64,000 nt of DNA from Synechococcus sp. 1G10 (lineage in GTDB: Bacteria > Cyanobacteriota > Cyanobacteriia > PCC-6307 > Cyanobiaceae), in contig NZ_NQKW01000005.1 of the NCBI RefSeq assembly GCF_002252625.1, forward strand, positions 1-64,000, given 5' to 3'. Under the pieces are notes generated by a model that saw only the letters and a program-made list of their open reading frames with translations, made no database searches and was not told where the DNA came from. Shown here piece after piece: positions 18,643-28,326 of the stretch (the first letter of the stretch is position 1; each line of letters begins with the position of its first letter). A program made the translations under genes and the position numbers.

Positions 18643-20649
18643 TCATGCCCTCCCCACCAGCTTCTGACGCAGCTTCTTGATGCGATCGCGCAGGTTGGCG
18701 GCCTCTTCGAACTCCAGGTTCTTGGCGGCTGATTTCATCTTGTCCTCCAGCTCCAGGATCAGCTCCGGCAGGGCATCGAGGGGCACCATCGCGAACGAGG
18801 CCTGCTCGGCCTCGGGTTGCGGCCCATCATCCTGAGCCCGTCTGGACACTTCCAGGAAGCTGAGGATGGCATTGCCGGCGCGCTTGCCGGCCGGGCTGGG
18901 GGTGATGCCGTGGGTCTCGTTGTAGGTCTGCTGGATCGCCCGCCTCCTTTCGGTTTCGGAGATGGCACGGGCCATCGAGTCGGTGAAGTTGTCGGCATAG
19001 AGCAGGGCCATCCCGTCCACATGACGAGCCGCCCGGCCAATGGTCTGGATCAAGGAGCGCTCCGCCCGCAGGAATCCCTCCTTGTCGGCATCAAGAATCG
19101 CCACCAGGGACACCTCCGGCAGATCCAGACCTTCCCGCAGCAGATTCACCCCCACCAAGGCATCAAAGTCGCCGTTGCGCAGATCCTGGATGATTTCGAT
19201 CCGCTCGATCGAATGGATCTCCGAGTGCAGATAGCGCACTCTTACACCATTTTCCGCTAGGTAATCGGTGAGGTCTTCGGCCATCCGTTTGGTGAGGGTG
19301 GTGATCAGCGTGCGCTCATCACGCTCAGCCCGCAGCCGGATTTCGCCGAGCAGGTCATCCACCTGGCCCTCGGTGGGGCGCACCACCACCACCGGATCAA
19401 GCACGCCAGTAGGGCGGATCACCTGCTGAGCCACATGACCCTGGCTCTGGTCCATCTCCCAGGCTCCTGGAGTGGCTGAGACGAAGATGGTCTGGCGGGC
19501 CTTTGACCAGAACTCCTCGGCCTTGAGCGGACGGTTATCGGCGGCACTGGGTAGCCGGAATCCATGCTCCACCAGCACCTGCTTGCGGGCCTGGTCGCCG
19601 TTGTACATGGCATGGAGCTGGGAACACGTGACGTGGCTCTCATCCACCACCAGCAGCCAGTCGTCGGGGAAGTAGTCAATCAGGCACTCGGGCGGTGTAC
19701 CGGCCTGGCGGCCTGCCAGGTGGCGGGCGTAGTTCTCGACGCCATTGCAGTAGCCCACCTGCTGCAACATTTCCAGGTCGTAGGTGGTGCGCTGCTCCAG
19801 CCGCTGGGCCTCCAGCAGGCGACCCTGGCCCTGGAGATGCTCAAGGCGCTGGTTCAGTTCCTCGCGGATGGCCGCGATCGCCGAGTCGAGCCTGTCCTTT
19901 GGGGTGACGAAGTGCTTGGCGGGATAGATATTGATATTTTCTAAGCTCTGCAGGATTTCGCCGGTGGTGGAATCGACATATCGAATCGCCTCGACTTCAT
20001 CACCGAAGAGTTCAATACGCACCAGCCGGTCTTCGTAGGCTGGGCCGATCTCGAGCACATCTCCCTTCACCCGGAAGCGGCCACGCCCGACTTCGATGTC
20101 GTTTCGGGAATACTGATTGTTCACCAGCTCGCGCAGGGAACCTCGCAGGTTGAGAGGCTCGCCCACCTGAAAGCGCACCGCCGCTTTCAGGTATTCCGAG
20201 GGAATACCGAGGCCGTAGATGCAACTGATCGAAGCCACCACGATCACATCCTGGCGCTCGAACAGCGAACGAGTGGCGGAGTGCCGCAGCATGTCGATCT
20301 CTTCGTTGATCGAAGCCGTTTTGGCGATGTAGGTATCTGAAACCGGAACATAGGCCTCCGGCTGGTAGTAGTCGTAGTAGGAGATGAAATATTCGACAGC
20401 ATTGTTAGGGAAGAACTCCCGCAACTCATTGCAGAGCTGGGCCGCGAGAGTCTTGTTGTGGGCCAGCACCAGGGCCGGACGGCCGGTGCGGGCGATCACA
20501 TTGGCGATGGTGAAGGTCTTGCCGGTGCCCGTGGCCCCCAGCAGGGTCTGGTAGCGCTCACCCCCATCGACACCTTCCACCAGGGCCTCGATGGCCGTTG
20601 GTTGATCGCCCTTGGGCTCGTAGGGAGCCTGGAGCTCAAAGCGCGCCAT
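18643..20649 (-). CDS. uvrB: excinuclease ABC subunit B
   Basis: 668 aa. The damage-verifying helicase-like subunit of nucleotide excision repair. P-loop [12 protein letters not shown], the beta-hairpin region [18 protein letters not shown]-like VDESHVT, and the UVR domain at the C-terminus ([18 protein letters not shown]) that contacts UvrC are all present. ATG 20649 ([17 protein letters not shown]) fits the family start better than an in-frame start 36 nt upstream. Intact. Confidence 0.97.
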   Translation of the reverse strand: MARFELQAPYEPKGDQPTAIEALVEGVDGGERYQTLLGATGTGKTFTIANVIARTGRPALVLAHNKTLAAQLCNELREFFPNNAVEYFISYYDYYQPEAYVPVSDTYIAKTASINEEIDMLRHSATRSLFERQDVIVVASISCIYGLGIPSEYLKAAVRFQVGEPLNLRGSLRELVNNQYSRNDIEVGRGRFRVKGDVLEIGPAYEDRLVRIELFGDEVEAIRYVDSTTGEILQSLENINIYPAKHFVTPKDRLDSAIAAIREELNQRLEHLQGQGRLLEAQRLEQRTTYDLEMLQQVGYCNGVENYARHLAGRQAGTPPECLIDYFPDDWLLVVDESHVTCSQLHAMYNGDQARKQVLVEHGFRLPSAADNRPLKAEEFWSKARQTIFVSATPGAWEMDQSQGHVAQQVIRPTGVLDPVVVVRPTEGQVDDLLGEIRLRAERDERTLITTLTKRMAEDLTDYLAENGVRVRYLHSEIHSIERIEIIQDLRNGDFDALVGVNLLREGLDLPEVSLVAILDADKEGFLRAERSLIQTIGRAARHVDGMALLYADNFTDSMARAISETERRRAIQQTYNETHGITPSPAGKRAGNAILSFLEVSRRAQDDGPQPEAEQASFAMVPLDALPELILELEDKMKSAAKNLEFEEAANLRDRIKKLRQKLVGRA

Positions 20650-20797
20650 GGCCGCTGGTTCCAGGTGGCCCCTGGATAAAGACAAAACTGATCCTAGGAA
20701 TCAGCCCCTGCTTGTGACCGCCTGCAACACGGTCGGCAAACCGCATCAACCGCATGAACCGCGGCAACTGCCCAGCTTCCGCAGGCCCTCAGATCAC

Positions 20798-21229
20798 TCA
20801 GCCGACGCCGACTGCCGCGGAGAGAGCGGCCGACGCCCGGGTGAAGCTCACATCAAGGCCAAGCCAGCCCAGGATCAGGGTGCTGAGCACGCTGTAAACG
20901 ATGGCGCCGAGGGCCGCGCTGATCAGACCGTTCTTGAGCCGGAAGCCCTGGATCAACCAGGCCGCCAGGGCAAACAGCACGATCGTGATCACCCAGTTGT
21001 AGACAGCGGTGATCGGTGTCACCATCCCGCCCAGACTGGTCAGGGCCCAGGGCAGCGCCAGAACCAGCCTCAACGGCCAGATCAGCAGCGTTCCCAGCAG
21101 GCCGATCACCGCTGCTGAGAGCAGGGCGGTGCCAAAACTGTTGAATTCGACTCCGAGGGGCAAGACCCCCACAAACAGCAGCACAAGAGCCCGGATAGGC
21201 CATTGCAGAATCCAGAGGAACGGGCCCAT
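20798..21229 (-). CDS. phage-holin-family small membrane protein
   Basis: 143 aa with four predicted membrane helices. It resembles the widespread holin-like membrane protein family (PF04020): WILQWPIRALVLLFVGVLPL near the start, then NSFGTALLSAAVIGLLGTLL and the last block FRLKNGLISAALGAIVYS. Function of this family is unknown; the holin name is by fold only and there is no lysis module here. It lies upstream of uvrB on the same strand with about 150 nt between. Confidence 0.75.
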   Translation of the reverse strand: MGPFLWILQWPIRALVLLFVGVLPLGVEFNSFGTALLSAAVIGLLGTLLIWPLRLVLALPWALTSLGGMVTPITAVYNWVITIVLFALAAWLIQGFRLKNGLISAALGAIVYSVLSTLILGWLGLDVSFTRASAALSAAVGVG

Positions 21230-21267
21230 AGCAAAAATTCCGGAGTCGGGATCACGCTAATCAAAGC

Positions 21268-21291
21268 CCCCTGACTTGTCCAAGTCAGGGG
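21268..21291 (-). terminator. hairpin after ycf23
   Basis: An 11-bp perfect stem, CCCCTGACTTG facing CAAGTCAGGGG, with a 2-nt loop as written (4 nt if the last pair opens). On the minus strand it follows the end of the Ycf23 gene at 21330 by 39 nt and is trailed by GGCTTTGATT, a short T-run. A reasonable intrinsic terminator between two minus-strand genes. Confidence 0.65.
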
Positions 21292-21329
21292 TGCTGAACC
21301 GTCACAAGCAGGCGTGGCCTTCGGGGTCC

Positions 21330-22085
21330 TCAGCCGACCGACACCCGCGCCGGGGCCAGGGACTCACGCAGACCGCGCACCACCGCCACCATGGCGAGCT
21401 CATCATCGAGCCGGTTCACGGCCGAGCCCACACCCACACCATGGGCACCGGCAGCGATGGCCAGGGGCAGGGTGACGGCAGACAGTCCGGAGGCGCAGAG
21501 CACCGGCAACTCGACCGCCCGGCTGATGGCGTGGGCCGCCGCCAGGGTGGGCGCTGCCTTCTCAATCAGGCCAAGGATCCCGGGACTAGAGGGACGGGCA
21601 CTGGTGCCGCCTTCGGTCTGGATCAGATCGGCGCCGGCGGCGGCAAGATCGATGGCCAGCTGCTGCTGTTGATCAAGGGGGAGCCCGTGGGGCACCGTGA
21701 CCGAGAGCACCACCTCCGGCAGCAGCTCCCTGGTGCGCCGGGTCAGAGCGAGCACCTCCTCGGCGCCGAAAATCCGACCTTCGGGGTAGAACGAATCGAA
21801 ATTGCCGATCTCCACCATCGCTGCGCCAGCAGCCACGGCTACGGGGAACAGCTCCGGATCGACTGCCGAGACGCAGACCGGCAGGCCGGAAGCCGCAGCT
21901 GCCAGGCGCACGAGATCGGGATCGCAGGCCACATCGAGCAGATCAGCACCACCGGCTCCGGCGGCCCGGCTGATCCGCTCGACGCTGGCCGCCTCGAAGT
22001 TGCGCAAGCCGGCGATCACCTTCAACAGCCGCCGGGATTGCAGCGCCGCTTGCAGGGGGGCGGGCAGGCTGGTGAGGCGCGACAT
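21330..22085 (-). CDS. ycf23: Ycf23/DUF561-family protein
   Basis: 251 aa TIM-barrel-like protein. It contains LLKVIAGLRNFEAASVERI, ADLLDVACDPDLVR, MVEIGNFDSFYPEGRIF and AAAGADLIQTEGG, typical of the DUF561 family known as Ycf23 in red-algal plastids and found across cyanobacteria. Its biochemical role is not established; the barrel and the phosphate-binding-like ends suggest an enzyme. ATG 22085 is the likely start (MSRLTSL). It is divergent from tilS with only 15 nt between the starts, so the promoters must overlap the coding regions. Confidence 0.85.
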   Translation of the reverse strand: MSRLTSLPAPLQAALQSRRLLKVIAGLRNFEAASVERISRAAGAGGADLLDVACDPDLVRLAAAASGLPVCVSAVDPELFPVAVAAGAAMVEIGNFDSFYPEGRIFGAEEVLALTRRTRELLPEVVLSVTVPHGLPLDQQQQLAIDLAAAGADLIQTEGGTSARPSSPGILGLIEKAAPTLAAAHAISRAVELPVLCASGLSAVTLPLAIAAGAHGVGVGSAVNRLDDELAMVAVVRGLRESLAPARVSVG

Positions 22086-22100
22086 CGGCGAGCGGGGCAG

Positions 22101-23195
22101 GTGACAGCGATTCTCCCATGGGGTCCCCTGCAGCACCGGCTGCACCGGCGACTGCTGGTGGACCCCCAGCTTCTGCCCCGGGGGAGCCGCCTGCTGCTGG
22201 CCATCTCCGGTGGCCAGGACTCGATGGCCCTGACGGTCCTGCTGCTGGAGCTGCAACGCCTGCACGACTGGGAGCTGCACCTCTGGCACGGCAACCACGG
22301 CTGGCGAGAGGAAGCCGTCGATCAGGCCGCCGAGCTGGCGGCCTGGGCTGGCGCCCTGGGCCTGCCGATACTGGTGGACAACGCCCCCGCTGGGCAAGCC
22401 GCCCCCGCCGCCGGCCATGAGGAGGCTGGGCGCCGCTGGCGCTACGAGCGGTTGAACCAGCAGGCCCTGAGCCTGGACTGCCCCCGCGTCGTGACTGGCC
22501 ATACCGGCAGTGATCGGGCAGAGACCCTGCTGTTCAACCTGGCCAGAGGTTGCGGACTGCGGGGGCTGAGCAGCCTGCGCGCACGCCGTCCCCTCAGCGG
22601 CAGCATTGATTTGGTGCGTCCCCTGCTCGGCTTCTCCCGAGCCGAAACCGCAGCCTTCTGCGAGCAGCGGCACCTGCCCCTGTGGCTGGATCCCAGTAAC
22701 AACGATCCCCGCTTCAGCCGCAACCGGCTGCGCCAGGAGGTGCTGCCGGTGCTCGAGCAGCTCCATCCCGGAGCATGGCGTCGTCTGAGCGCCACGGCCG
22801 AACGCTTGGAAGCCAGCGAGGGCCTCACCGAGGAGCTGGCCCTGCTGGCCCTCACAGCCATGCAGGCGCCAGCTGCCACCTCGGCTGCAGGCCAGCCTGA
22901 GCTGGGACCAGGACTGCACCGCCAACGGCTCAGTGAGCTCTCCGCCAGCTGTCAGGAGCAGCTGCTCGATCTCTGGCTGGAGCGCAGCATCGGGGTGCGG
23001 CTGGGGGCCCGGAGCCTTGAATCCTTGCGGCGCCGGTTGCCGCTGAGTCAGGGGCCTGGCAGCCTGGCATTGCCCGGAGGCAGGAGTCTCCTCTGGGACC
23101 GGCAGAGCCTGCGGCTACAACCGGTTCAGAGCGAGCACGGGGATCCATCCGGCCCTGCCGAACCCGGTGCGGCCTCAGCCCCCTCCAACCGATGA
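22101..23195 (+). CDS. tilS: tRNA(Ile)-lysidine synthase
   Basis: 364 aa. It modifies the wobble C34 of the isoleucine CAU tRNA to lysidine so that AUA is read as isoleucine. PP-loop SGGQDSMAL begins at residue 36; GRRWRYERL and TGHTGSDRAETLLFNLARG are the family's substrate blocks, and WLDPSNNDPRFSRNRLRQEV ends the catalytic domain. A short C-terminal domain follows. The start GTG 22101 is chosen from its position and conservation of the next residues. The last four bases overlap the next gene as ATGA. Confidence 0.92.
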   Translation: MTAILPWGPLQHRLHRRLLVDPQLLPRGSRLLLAISGGQDSMALTVLLLELQRLHDWELHLWHGNHGWREEAVDQAAELAAWAGALGLPILVDNAPAGQAAPAAGHEEAGRRWRYERLNQQALSLDCPRVVTGHTGSDRAETLLFNLARGCGLRGLSSLRARRPLSGSIDLVRPLLGFSRAETAAFCEQRHLPLWLDPSNNDPRFSRNRLRQEVLPVLEQLHPGAWRRLSATAERLEASEGLTEELALLALTAMQAPAATSAAGQPELGPGLHRQRLSELSASCQEQLLDLWLERSIGVRLGARSLESLRRRLPLSQGPGSLALPGGRSLLWDRQSLRLQPVQSEHGDPSGPAEPGAASAPSNR

Positions 23196-23755
23196 CCACC
23201 AGCGGCTTCGATCAGGCTTACAAGGGTGTGGAGCTGGCCTACAGCCAGGGCCGCTTCGCCGAGGCCCTGCAGGAGGGGCAGGACCTGCTGGAGACCACAC
23301 CACTTGAGGACAGTGATCCCCACAGCCTGAGGCTAAAGCTGCTGCTGGGGCACATTCACTTCTATGGGCTGCGCCAGCCCGCAGACGCCGGCGAGCTGTA
23401 TCGCCAAGTGGAAGGCACCGCCGCCAAGGGGAGCACTTACAACGATCTGGCCTCCGAGGGACTGGCACTCTGCGAGCAGAGCCGACCCACACCCGGCGAG
23501 GCGGCCGCCATGCCCTGGGCCACGGATCTGGCATCGATGGGGTCAGCCCCCCTGAGCCTGGCGCCGGCTCCTCCGGACAGCGACCTCGAAGACGTGAGCA
23601 GCGTGGACGGGACTCCCCCGGCAGTGGAAGCTGTGCGGGTGGAAGTGCTGGCCGAACCCTCCAGCTCCGACCGCGATGTCCCCGACCAAAGACGCTTCAG
23701 CCCAGAGGAGGAGGCTGAGCTGGCCAAGGGTCTGCTGCGGGTGGTGCTGAGCTGA
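23192..23755 (+). CDS. conserved cyanobacterial TPR-like protein
   Basis: 187 aa. The first 95 residues form helical, TPR-like repeats (FDQAYKGVELAYSQGRFAEA, SLRLKLLLGHIHFYGLRQPA), followed by an acidic, proline-rich disordered middle and a short C-terminal helix FSPEEEAELAKGLLRVVL. No enzymatic motif. It starts in an ATGA overlap with tilS, so it is translationally coupled to it. I do not recognise a function; a protein-interaction role is likely. Confidence 0.75.
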   Translation: MTTSGFDQAYKGVELAYSQGRFAEALQEGQDLLETTPLEDSDPHSLRLKLLLGHIHFYGLRQPADAGELYRQVEGTAAKGSTYNDLASEGLALCEQSRPTPGEAAAMPWATDLASMGSAPLSLAPAPPDSDLEDVSSVDGTPPAVEAVRVEVLAEPSSSDRDVPDQRRFSPEEEAELAKGLLRVVLS

Positions 23756-23786
23756 GCGGCAGCGGGGCCGCCCAGCTCGCTGCCGT

Positions 23787-25799
23787 TCAGCTGGCAGCGG
23801 TGGAGCGACGACGACGCACCCGGTTGGCGGGCATCTCCGGTTCCTCCCGCTTGGCCTCTGCGGCCTCCACGGCGGGTGCGCTTACGGGGGTCATGACGGC
23901 GACAGGCGTGGTGGCCGTCGCCGCGACAACACCAGAAGCCTGAACCCGCTGGGGAGCAGGTGCGTGGTTGCGGATCACAGGTTCGCGTCCTGAGCTTTCC
24001 CGGCGACCGCCGCGGGGGGCTGGACGGCTGTCGGGCTCGGCATCAGCACGGCCCTTGTAGGCCGGGGTGCCCGCCGGAGCTGGCTGCACCAGGCAGATGA
24101 TCAAGGGCTCCACCTGCAGTTCGCGCCGCAAGCGGCGCTGAAGGCCCACCTCGATCTCCCTCTGAACGCCCACCCAATCGACCTCGGGAGCCGTGCCACC
24201 GGTGTTGCGGGCCAGCTGATTCCAGCGGTTCTCCAGAACCCAGCCGATCTCCCGCTCGGCCCAGACCGAGAGCCGGCGGGCATCAGCGGTGGTGACAACA
24301 CCGCGCAGGTTGACCCGTGGCGGAGCACCCATCACTCCATCGGTGCTGATCACGGTCAACAGGGTGATCACGCCGTCTTCGGCCAACTGCTGACGTTCCT
24401 TGAGCACGCGGTTGTCGACGATGCCGTTGCGGGAGGCATCCAGCAGTTCGATGCCGGCCTTGACCGGATCCCCCTTGTGAATGCTCGTGGGGGTGAGCTC
24501 CACCACATCGCCGTTGTCGATGATCAGCATGTTGTCGGCGGGAATCCCCATCGACTGGGCCGTGCGCGAGTGGCACACCAGCATGCGGTGCTCCCCGTGG
24601 ACAGGCACGAAGAACTTGGGCCGGGTGAGCGCAAGCATCAACTTGTGGTCTTCCTGGCAGCCATGGCCTGACACGTGGATGCCTTCGCCCTTGCCATAAA
24701 CCACCTTGGCCCCCATCATCATCAGCCGGTCGATGGTGTTCACCACCGAAATGGTATTGCCGGGGATCGGGCTGGCGGAGAAGATGATCGTGTCAGTGGA
24801 TTTCACCTGCACCTGAGGGTGCTCTCCACGAGAAATGCGGCTGAGGGCGGCGAGCGGTTCACCCTGGCTGCCGGTCATCAGCAGAAGCGTTTCACGATCG
24901 GGAAGATCGCGGATCTGCTTGATCGGTACAAACAGCTCGTCAGGGCAGCGGATGTAACCAAGCTCACGCGCCTTGGCGATCACGTTGAGCATGGAGCGGC
25001 CCAGCAGACCAACCTTGCGGCCATGCTTCATCGCCAGCTCCAGGATCATCGAAACCCGGTGGACGGAACTGGCAAACGTGGTGACGATCACCCGGCCTTC
25101 AGAATTGGCGAAGTGACGATCGAGATTCGGAAACACCGACCGCTCGGGCGGGGTGAATCCGGGCACCTCGGCATTGGTGGAATCACTGAACAGGCAGAGC
25201 ACGCCCTGCTCGCCGTAGTGGGCCATCCGCTGGATGTCGAAGTATTCACCATCAACAGGGGTGTGATCAAATTTGAAATCACCGGTGAAGATCACCACGC
25301 CCACTGGGGTGGTGATCGCCAGGCTGAAGCTGTCGGCGATCGAGTGGGTGTTACGGATGAACTCCACCTGGAAGTGCTGGCCAACCTTGACCACATCCCG
25401 GGGGCTCACCGTCTGGATAACGGTGCGATCGGTGACAGCAGCCTCCTCCATCTTCCCCTGAAGCATCGACATGGCCAACCGCGGGCCATAGATCACAGGG
25501 ATGCTGAAGTTCTTGAGGTGGTGGGGAATGCCGCCGATGTGATCTTCGTGACCATGGGTCACGATCATTCCGCGGATGCGCTTCTGGTTTTCACGCAGAT
25601 AGCTGGTGTCGGGCAGCACCACATTGACGCCGTGCATGCCATCGCTGGGGAAGGCCAGGCCGGCATCCACCAGCATCAGCTCATCGCCATATTCAAAAAC
25701 ACAGGTGTTCTTGCCGATCTCATGAAGGCCGCCGAGGGGAATCACCCGCAGGGCCGGCTGTTTGTTGGCGGGGGATGTCTTGTTGTTGCTTGAGCTCAT
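23787..25799 (-). CDS. rnj: ribonuclease J
   Basis: 670 aa. Metallo-beta-lactamase/beta-CASP nuclease with endo- and 5'-exonuclease activity in mRNA turnover. The zinc site is VTHGHEDHIGG (HGHEDH at 82-87); later blocks include GDFKFDHTPVDGEYFD, LFSDSTNAEVPG and SGHGCQEDHKLM. About 100 C-terminal residues are a low-complexity Arg/Pro/Ala tail ending in NRVRRRRS, longer than in Bacillus RNase J and possibly RNA- or protein-binding. Starts at ATG 25799. Confidence 0.95.
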   Translation of the reverse strand: MSSSNNKTSPANKQPALRVIPLGGLHEIGKNTCVFEYGDELMLVDAGLAFPSDGMHGVNVVLPDTSYLRENQKRIRGMIVTHGHEDHIGGIPHHLKNFSIPVIYGPRLAMSMLQGKMEEAAVTDRTVIQTVSPRDVVKVGQHFQVEFIRNTHSIADSFSLAITTPVGVVIFTGDFKFDHTPVDGEYFDIQRMAHYGEQGVLCLFSDSTNAEVPGFTPPERSVFPNLDRHFANSEGRVIVTTFASSVHRVSMILELAMKHGRKVGLLGRSMLNVIAKARELGYIRCPDELFVPIKQIRDLPDRETLLLMTGSQGEPLAALSRISRGEHPQVQVKSTDTIIFSASPIPGNTISVVNTIDRLMMMGAKVVYGKGEGIHVSGHGCQEDHKLMLALTRPKFFVPVHGEHRMLVCHSRTAQSMGIPADNMLIIDNGDVVELTPTSIHKGDPVKAGIELLDASRNGIVDNRVLKERQQLAEDGVITLLTVISTDGVMGAPPRVNLRGVVTTADARRLSVWAEREIGWVLENRWNQLARNTGGTAPEVDWVGVQREIEVGLQRRLRRELQVEPLIICLVQPAPAGTPAYKGRADAEPDSRPAPRGGRRESSGREPVIRNHAPAPQRVQASGVVAATATTPVAVMTPVSAPAVEAAEAKREEPEMPANRVRRRRSTAAS

Positions 25800-25897
25800 G
25801 GGGAGTGAATCGACGGGTTGAAGAACAGATAGACGGAATCAGGGTGTTGCTGTTGCGAGAACTCCAGGCCGCACTGCGCTGGAGCTAAGCCATGGCG

Positions 25898-26821
25898 TCA
25901 GGTGGGACGCAGGGCAGCCAGGGCGGAGGTCAATCGGGCACGGACGTCGCTGTCGGCGGAGACCAGCGGAAGACGGGGGGACCCCACGGGCCAGCCCTCC
26001 AGTTCAAGAGCAGCTTTGACAGGAATGGGATTGGTGGTGGCGAACAGGGCCCGGCAAAGGGGCAGCAGGCGTTCGTGCAGGGCCAGAGCCGCAGCCAGCT
26101 CACCGGCGAAGAAGGACGCAATCATGCGCTGGATTTCGCGCCCGACCAGATGGCTGGCCACGCTCACCACGCCGACAGCACCCACCGCCAGCATCGGCAG
26201 GGTCAGGGCATCGTCGCCGCTGTAGATCGCCAGTCGGTCGCCGCAGAGCAGCCGCAGCTGGCTGACTTCATCGGTGCTGCCACTGGCGGCCTTGTAGCTC
26301 ACCACGTTGGGGAGGTCGAGCAGCCGGGCCGTGGTGCGGGGCTCAAGGCTGCAGCCTGTGCGGCCGGGGATGTTGTAGAGCATCACCGGCAGCCCTGGGG
26401 CCGCCTTGGCAATCGCGCGGAAGTGAGCTTCCAGCCCATCCTGGGGCGGCTTGTTGTAGTACGGGACCACCACCAGGGCCCCGTCGGCGCCTTCCTCGGC
26501 CGCCCGCCCGATCGCTTCGATCGCCTCGGCCGTGCAATTGCTGCCCGTGCCGGCGAGCACCAGGGCTTTGCCCTCCACGGCCCGCTTCACCGCCTCGAAG
26601 AGCTCGTGCTGTTCCTGCCAGCTCAGGGTGGGAGATTCACCGGTGGTGCCGCAAAGCACCAGTCCGTCGGAGCCGTGGTCCACCAGGTGAGCAGCCAGGC
26701 GAGCAGCCAGATCGAGGTCAACCGACCCATCAGGGCTGAACGGAGTGACCATCGCGGTGAGCAACCGGCCGAAGGGCGGTTGCTGTTGACTCGCGACACT
26801 CAGTTGAGTAGTGGTACTCAA
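25898..26821 (-). CDS. dapA: 4-hydroxy-tetrahydrodipicolinate synthase
   Basis: 307 aa. It condenses pyruvate with aspartate semialdehyde on the way to diaminopimelate and lysine. GTTGE is at 58-62, the catalytic Tyr in YNIPGRTG at 149, and the Schiff-base Lys at 177 in [10 protein letters not shown]; the residue after Lys is Ala where E. coli has Glu. The start TTG 26821 overlaps the asd stop as TTGA, so the two are coupled. A later start is possible because the first 16 residues are not conserved-looking. Confidence 0.95.
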   Translation of the reverse strand: MSTTTQLSVASQQQPPFGRLLTAMVTPFSPDGSVDLDLAARLAAHLVDHGSDGLVLCGTTGESPTLSWQEQHELFEAVKRAVEGKALVLAGTGSNCTAEAIEAIGRAAEEGADGALVVVPYYNKPPQDGLEAHFRAIAKAAPGLPVMLYNIPGRTGCSLEPRTTARLLDLPNVVSYKAASGSTDEVSQLRLLCGDRLAIYSGDDALTLPMLAVGAVGVVSVASHLVGREIQRMIASFFAGELAAALALHERLLPLCRALFATTNPIPVKAALELEGWPVGSPRLPLVSADSDVRARLTSALAALRPT

Positions 26822-27921
26822 ACGGCACCTCCGACGGTGGAAGCGGATGGGGCACCCACCGGCTGGGCGGCGGCCTCGCGCCAGGCCGGATCCAGAAGCA
26901 ACTCGGCGATCTGCACGGCGTTGAGGGCCGCCCCCTTGCGGATCTGGTCACCACAGAGCCAGAGCTCGAGGGCGTTGGGGTCGCTGAGGTCCTGGCGAAT
27001 GCGCCCCACCGCCACCGGATCGCGGCCGGTGACATCGGTGGGCATCGGAAAGCGGTTGGCGGCGAAATCCTCCAGCAGCTCCACCCCTGGTGCCTCCGCT
27101 AGCAGGGTCCTGGCCTCCTCGACGGGGAAGGGTTGCTCAAACTCGATGTTCACCGCCTCGGAGTGGGCCCGCAGCACCGGCACCCGCACACAGGTCGCCG
27201 AGAGGCGCAGCTCCGGCAGAGCCATGATCTTGCGGGTTTCGTACAGCATCTTGAGCTCCTCCTCGCAGTAGCCGCTGGGCTGCAGGGGAGAGTTGTGCAG
27301 GAAGAGATTGAAGGCCAGGGAGTGGGGCAGCACCTCGCTCACCGGCTCGCCCCCATCCAGCACGGTGCGGCTGAGCTTCCGTAATTCCTCCATCGCCCGG
27401 GCCCCGGCACCGCTGGCCGACTGATAAGTGCTCACCACCACGCGGCGGATCGGACGGCGAGCCTGGAGGGGAGCCAGGGCCAGGGTGAGCAGGATCGTGG
27501 TGCAGTTGGGGTTGGCGATGATCCCCCGGTGGCCCAGGGCCGACTCCGGGTTCACCTCCGGCACCACCAACGGCACCTCGGGATCGAGGCGGAAGGCGCT
27601 GGAATTGTCGATGACAACCGCGCCAGCTGCCGCCGCCACCGGCGCCCAGCGCCGTGAGATCGAGCCGCCGGCAGATGCCAGAACCACGTCCACGCCCTCA
27701 AAGGCGGCGGCGGAGACAGCCTCGATGGTGAGCTCGCGCCCTTGCCACACCAGCCGGCGCCCAGCTGAACGGGGGGAGGCCAGCAGCCGCAGTTCACCGA
27801 CCGGAAAGCGGCGCTCCGTCAGCAGAGCCAGCAGCTCCTGTCCAACGGCGCCGGTGGCACCGAGCACAGCCACCGTCAGGGGACGGCTGGGGAGAGGGTG
27901 AAAGGAGGAGGTGCTTGACAA
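26818..27921 (-). CDS. asd: aspartate-semialdehyde dehydrogenase
   Basis: About 367 aa. It reduces aspartyl phosphate (the LysC product) to the semialdehyde used by DapA, encoded directly after it. The NADP site is [15 protein letters not shown], the catalytic Cys is in [12 protein letters not shown] and the catalytic His in [15 protein letters not shown]. The start is uncertain: TTG 27921 is used, another TTG lies at 27975, and neither has a good ribosome site. It forms a two-gene unit with dapA. Confidence 0.93.
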   Translation of the reverse strand: MSSTSSFHPLPSRPLTVAVLGATGAVGQELLALLTERRFPVGELRLLASPRSAGRRLVWQGRELTIEAVSAAAFEGVDVVLASAGGSISRRWAPVAAAAGAVVIDNSSAFRLDPEVPLVVPEVNPESALGHRGIIANPNCTTILLTLALAPLQARRPIRRVVVSTYQSASGAGARAMEELRKLSRTVLDGGEPVSEVLPHSLAFNLFLHNSPLQPSGYCEEELKMLYETRKIMALPELRLSATCVRVPVLRAHSEAVNIEFEQPFPVEEARTLLAEAPGVELLEDFAANRFPMPTDVTGRDPVAVGRIRQDLSDPNALELWLCGDQIRKGAALNAVQIAELLLDPAWREAAAQPVGAPSASTVGGAV

Positions 27922-27975
27922 CGAATGAAAGGGGAGAAAGCACTGGTCGTGAAGGCTGGGTCCGGAGCTCGCCAA

Positions 27976-28326
27976 GGGGTACGACCCGGGCCCAGCTTGC
28001 GGCGGAAGCTACGGCCTTAAAAAATGTGAACCCGATGGGCAGGATTGAGCCATCAGGCCAGAACTGGAGAGAAGTGGGAAGGGTTGCAGGGGAACAGAAA
28101 AACTTTGAGAGCCTGAGCCAGCGTCTCGCTCCATGGGGCGGAGGGAGCTGAGCACGGAGGACCTGAGGCTCGGAATGGAACCAGTTGGTCCTGGTGGTGG
28201 ATATCAACGACCACATGTCGTTGAGCAAACAATACGCGGCCCGGGCCTCAGGCGGGTCCGCTGGAGGGGCTGGAGCACGAGTTCATAGGATCAGGGGCTG
28301 CATCGCCGCGGCCCGGCCGTTTCGCC
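27976..28326. other. long intergenic region between asd and tig
   Basis: About 350 nt between divergent genes with no supportable ORF. It holds an 8-bp inverted repeat at 28204-28224 and a TAGGAT hexamer at 28286-28291 that could be the -10 of the tig operon, although no -35 is clear. A small RNA could also fit here, but nothing I recognise. Confidence 0.5.
28204..28224. repeat. perfect inverted repeat upstream of tig
   Basis: TCAACGAC and GTCGTTGA flank a 5-nt spacer CACAT. The arms are perfect 8-mers. The compact symmetric shape suits a dimeric repressor operator or a small hairpin, about 60-80 nt before the likely tig transcription start. No T-run follows on either strand, so a terminator is less likely. 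Confidence 0.5.

Noticed and set aside
20798-21229. Holin-like protein as evidence of a prophage
   Set aside because: The family is widespread in core genomes; no lysin, structural or integrase genes are near.
24675-25793. A 372-codon plus-strand frame opposite rnj
   Set aside because: Pure antisense of the RNase J gene, His/Asp-rich from reversed codons, no motif.
25840-25890. Hairpin CTCCAG...CTGGAG between rnj and dapA as a terminator
   Set aside because: Only 6 bp with an 11-nt loop and no T-run on the relevant strand.
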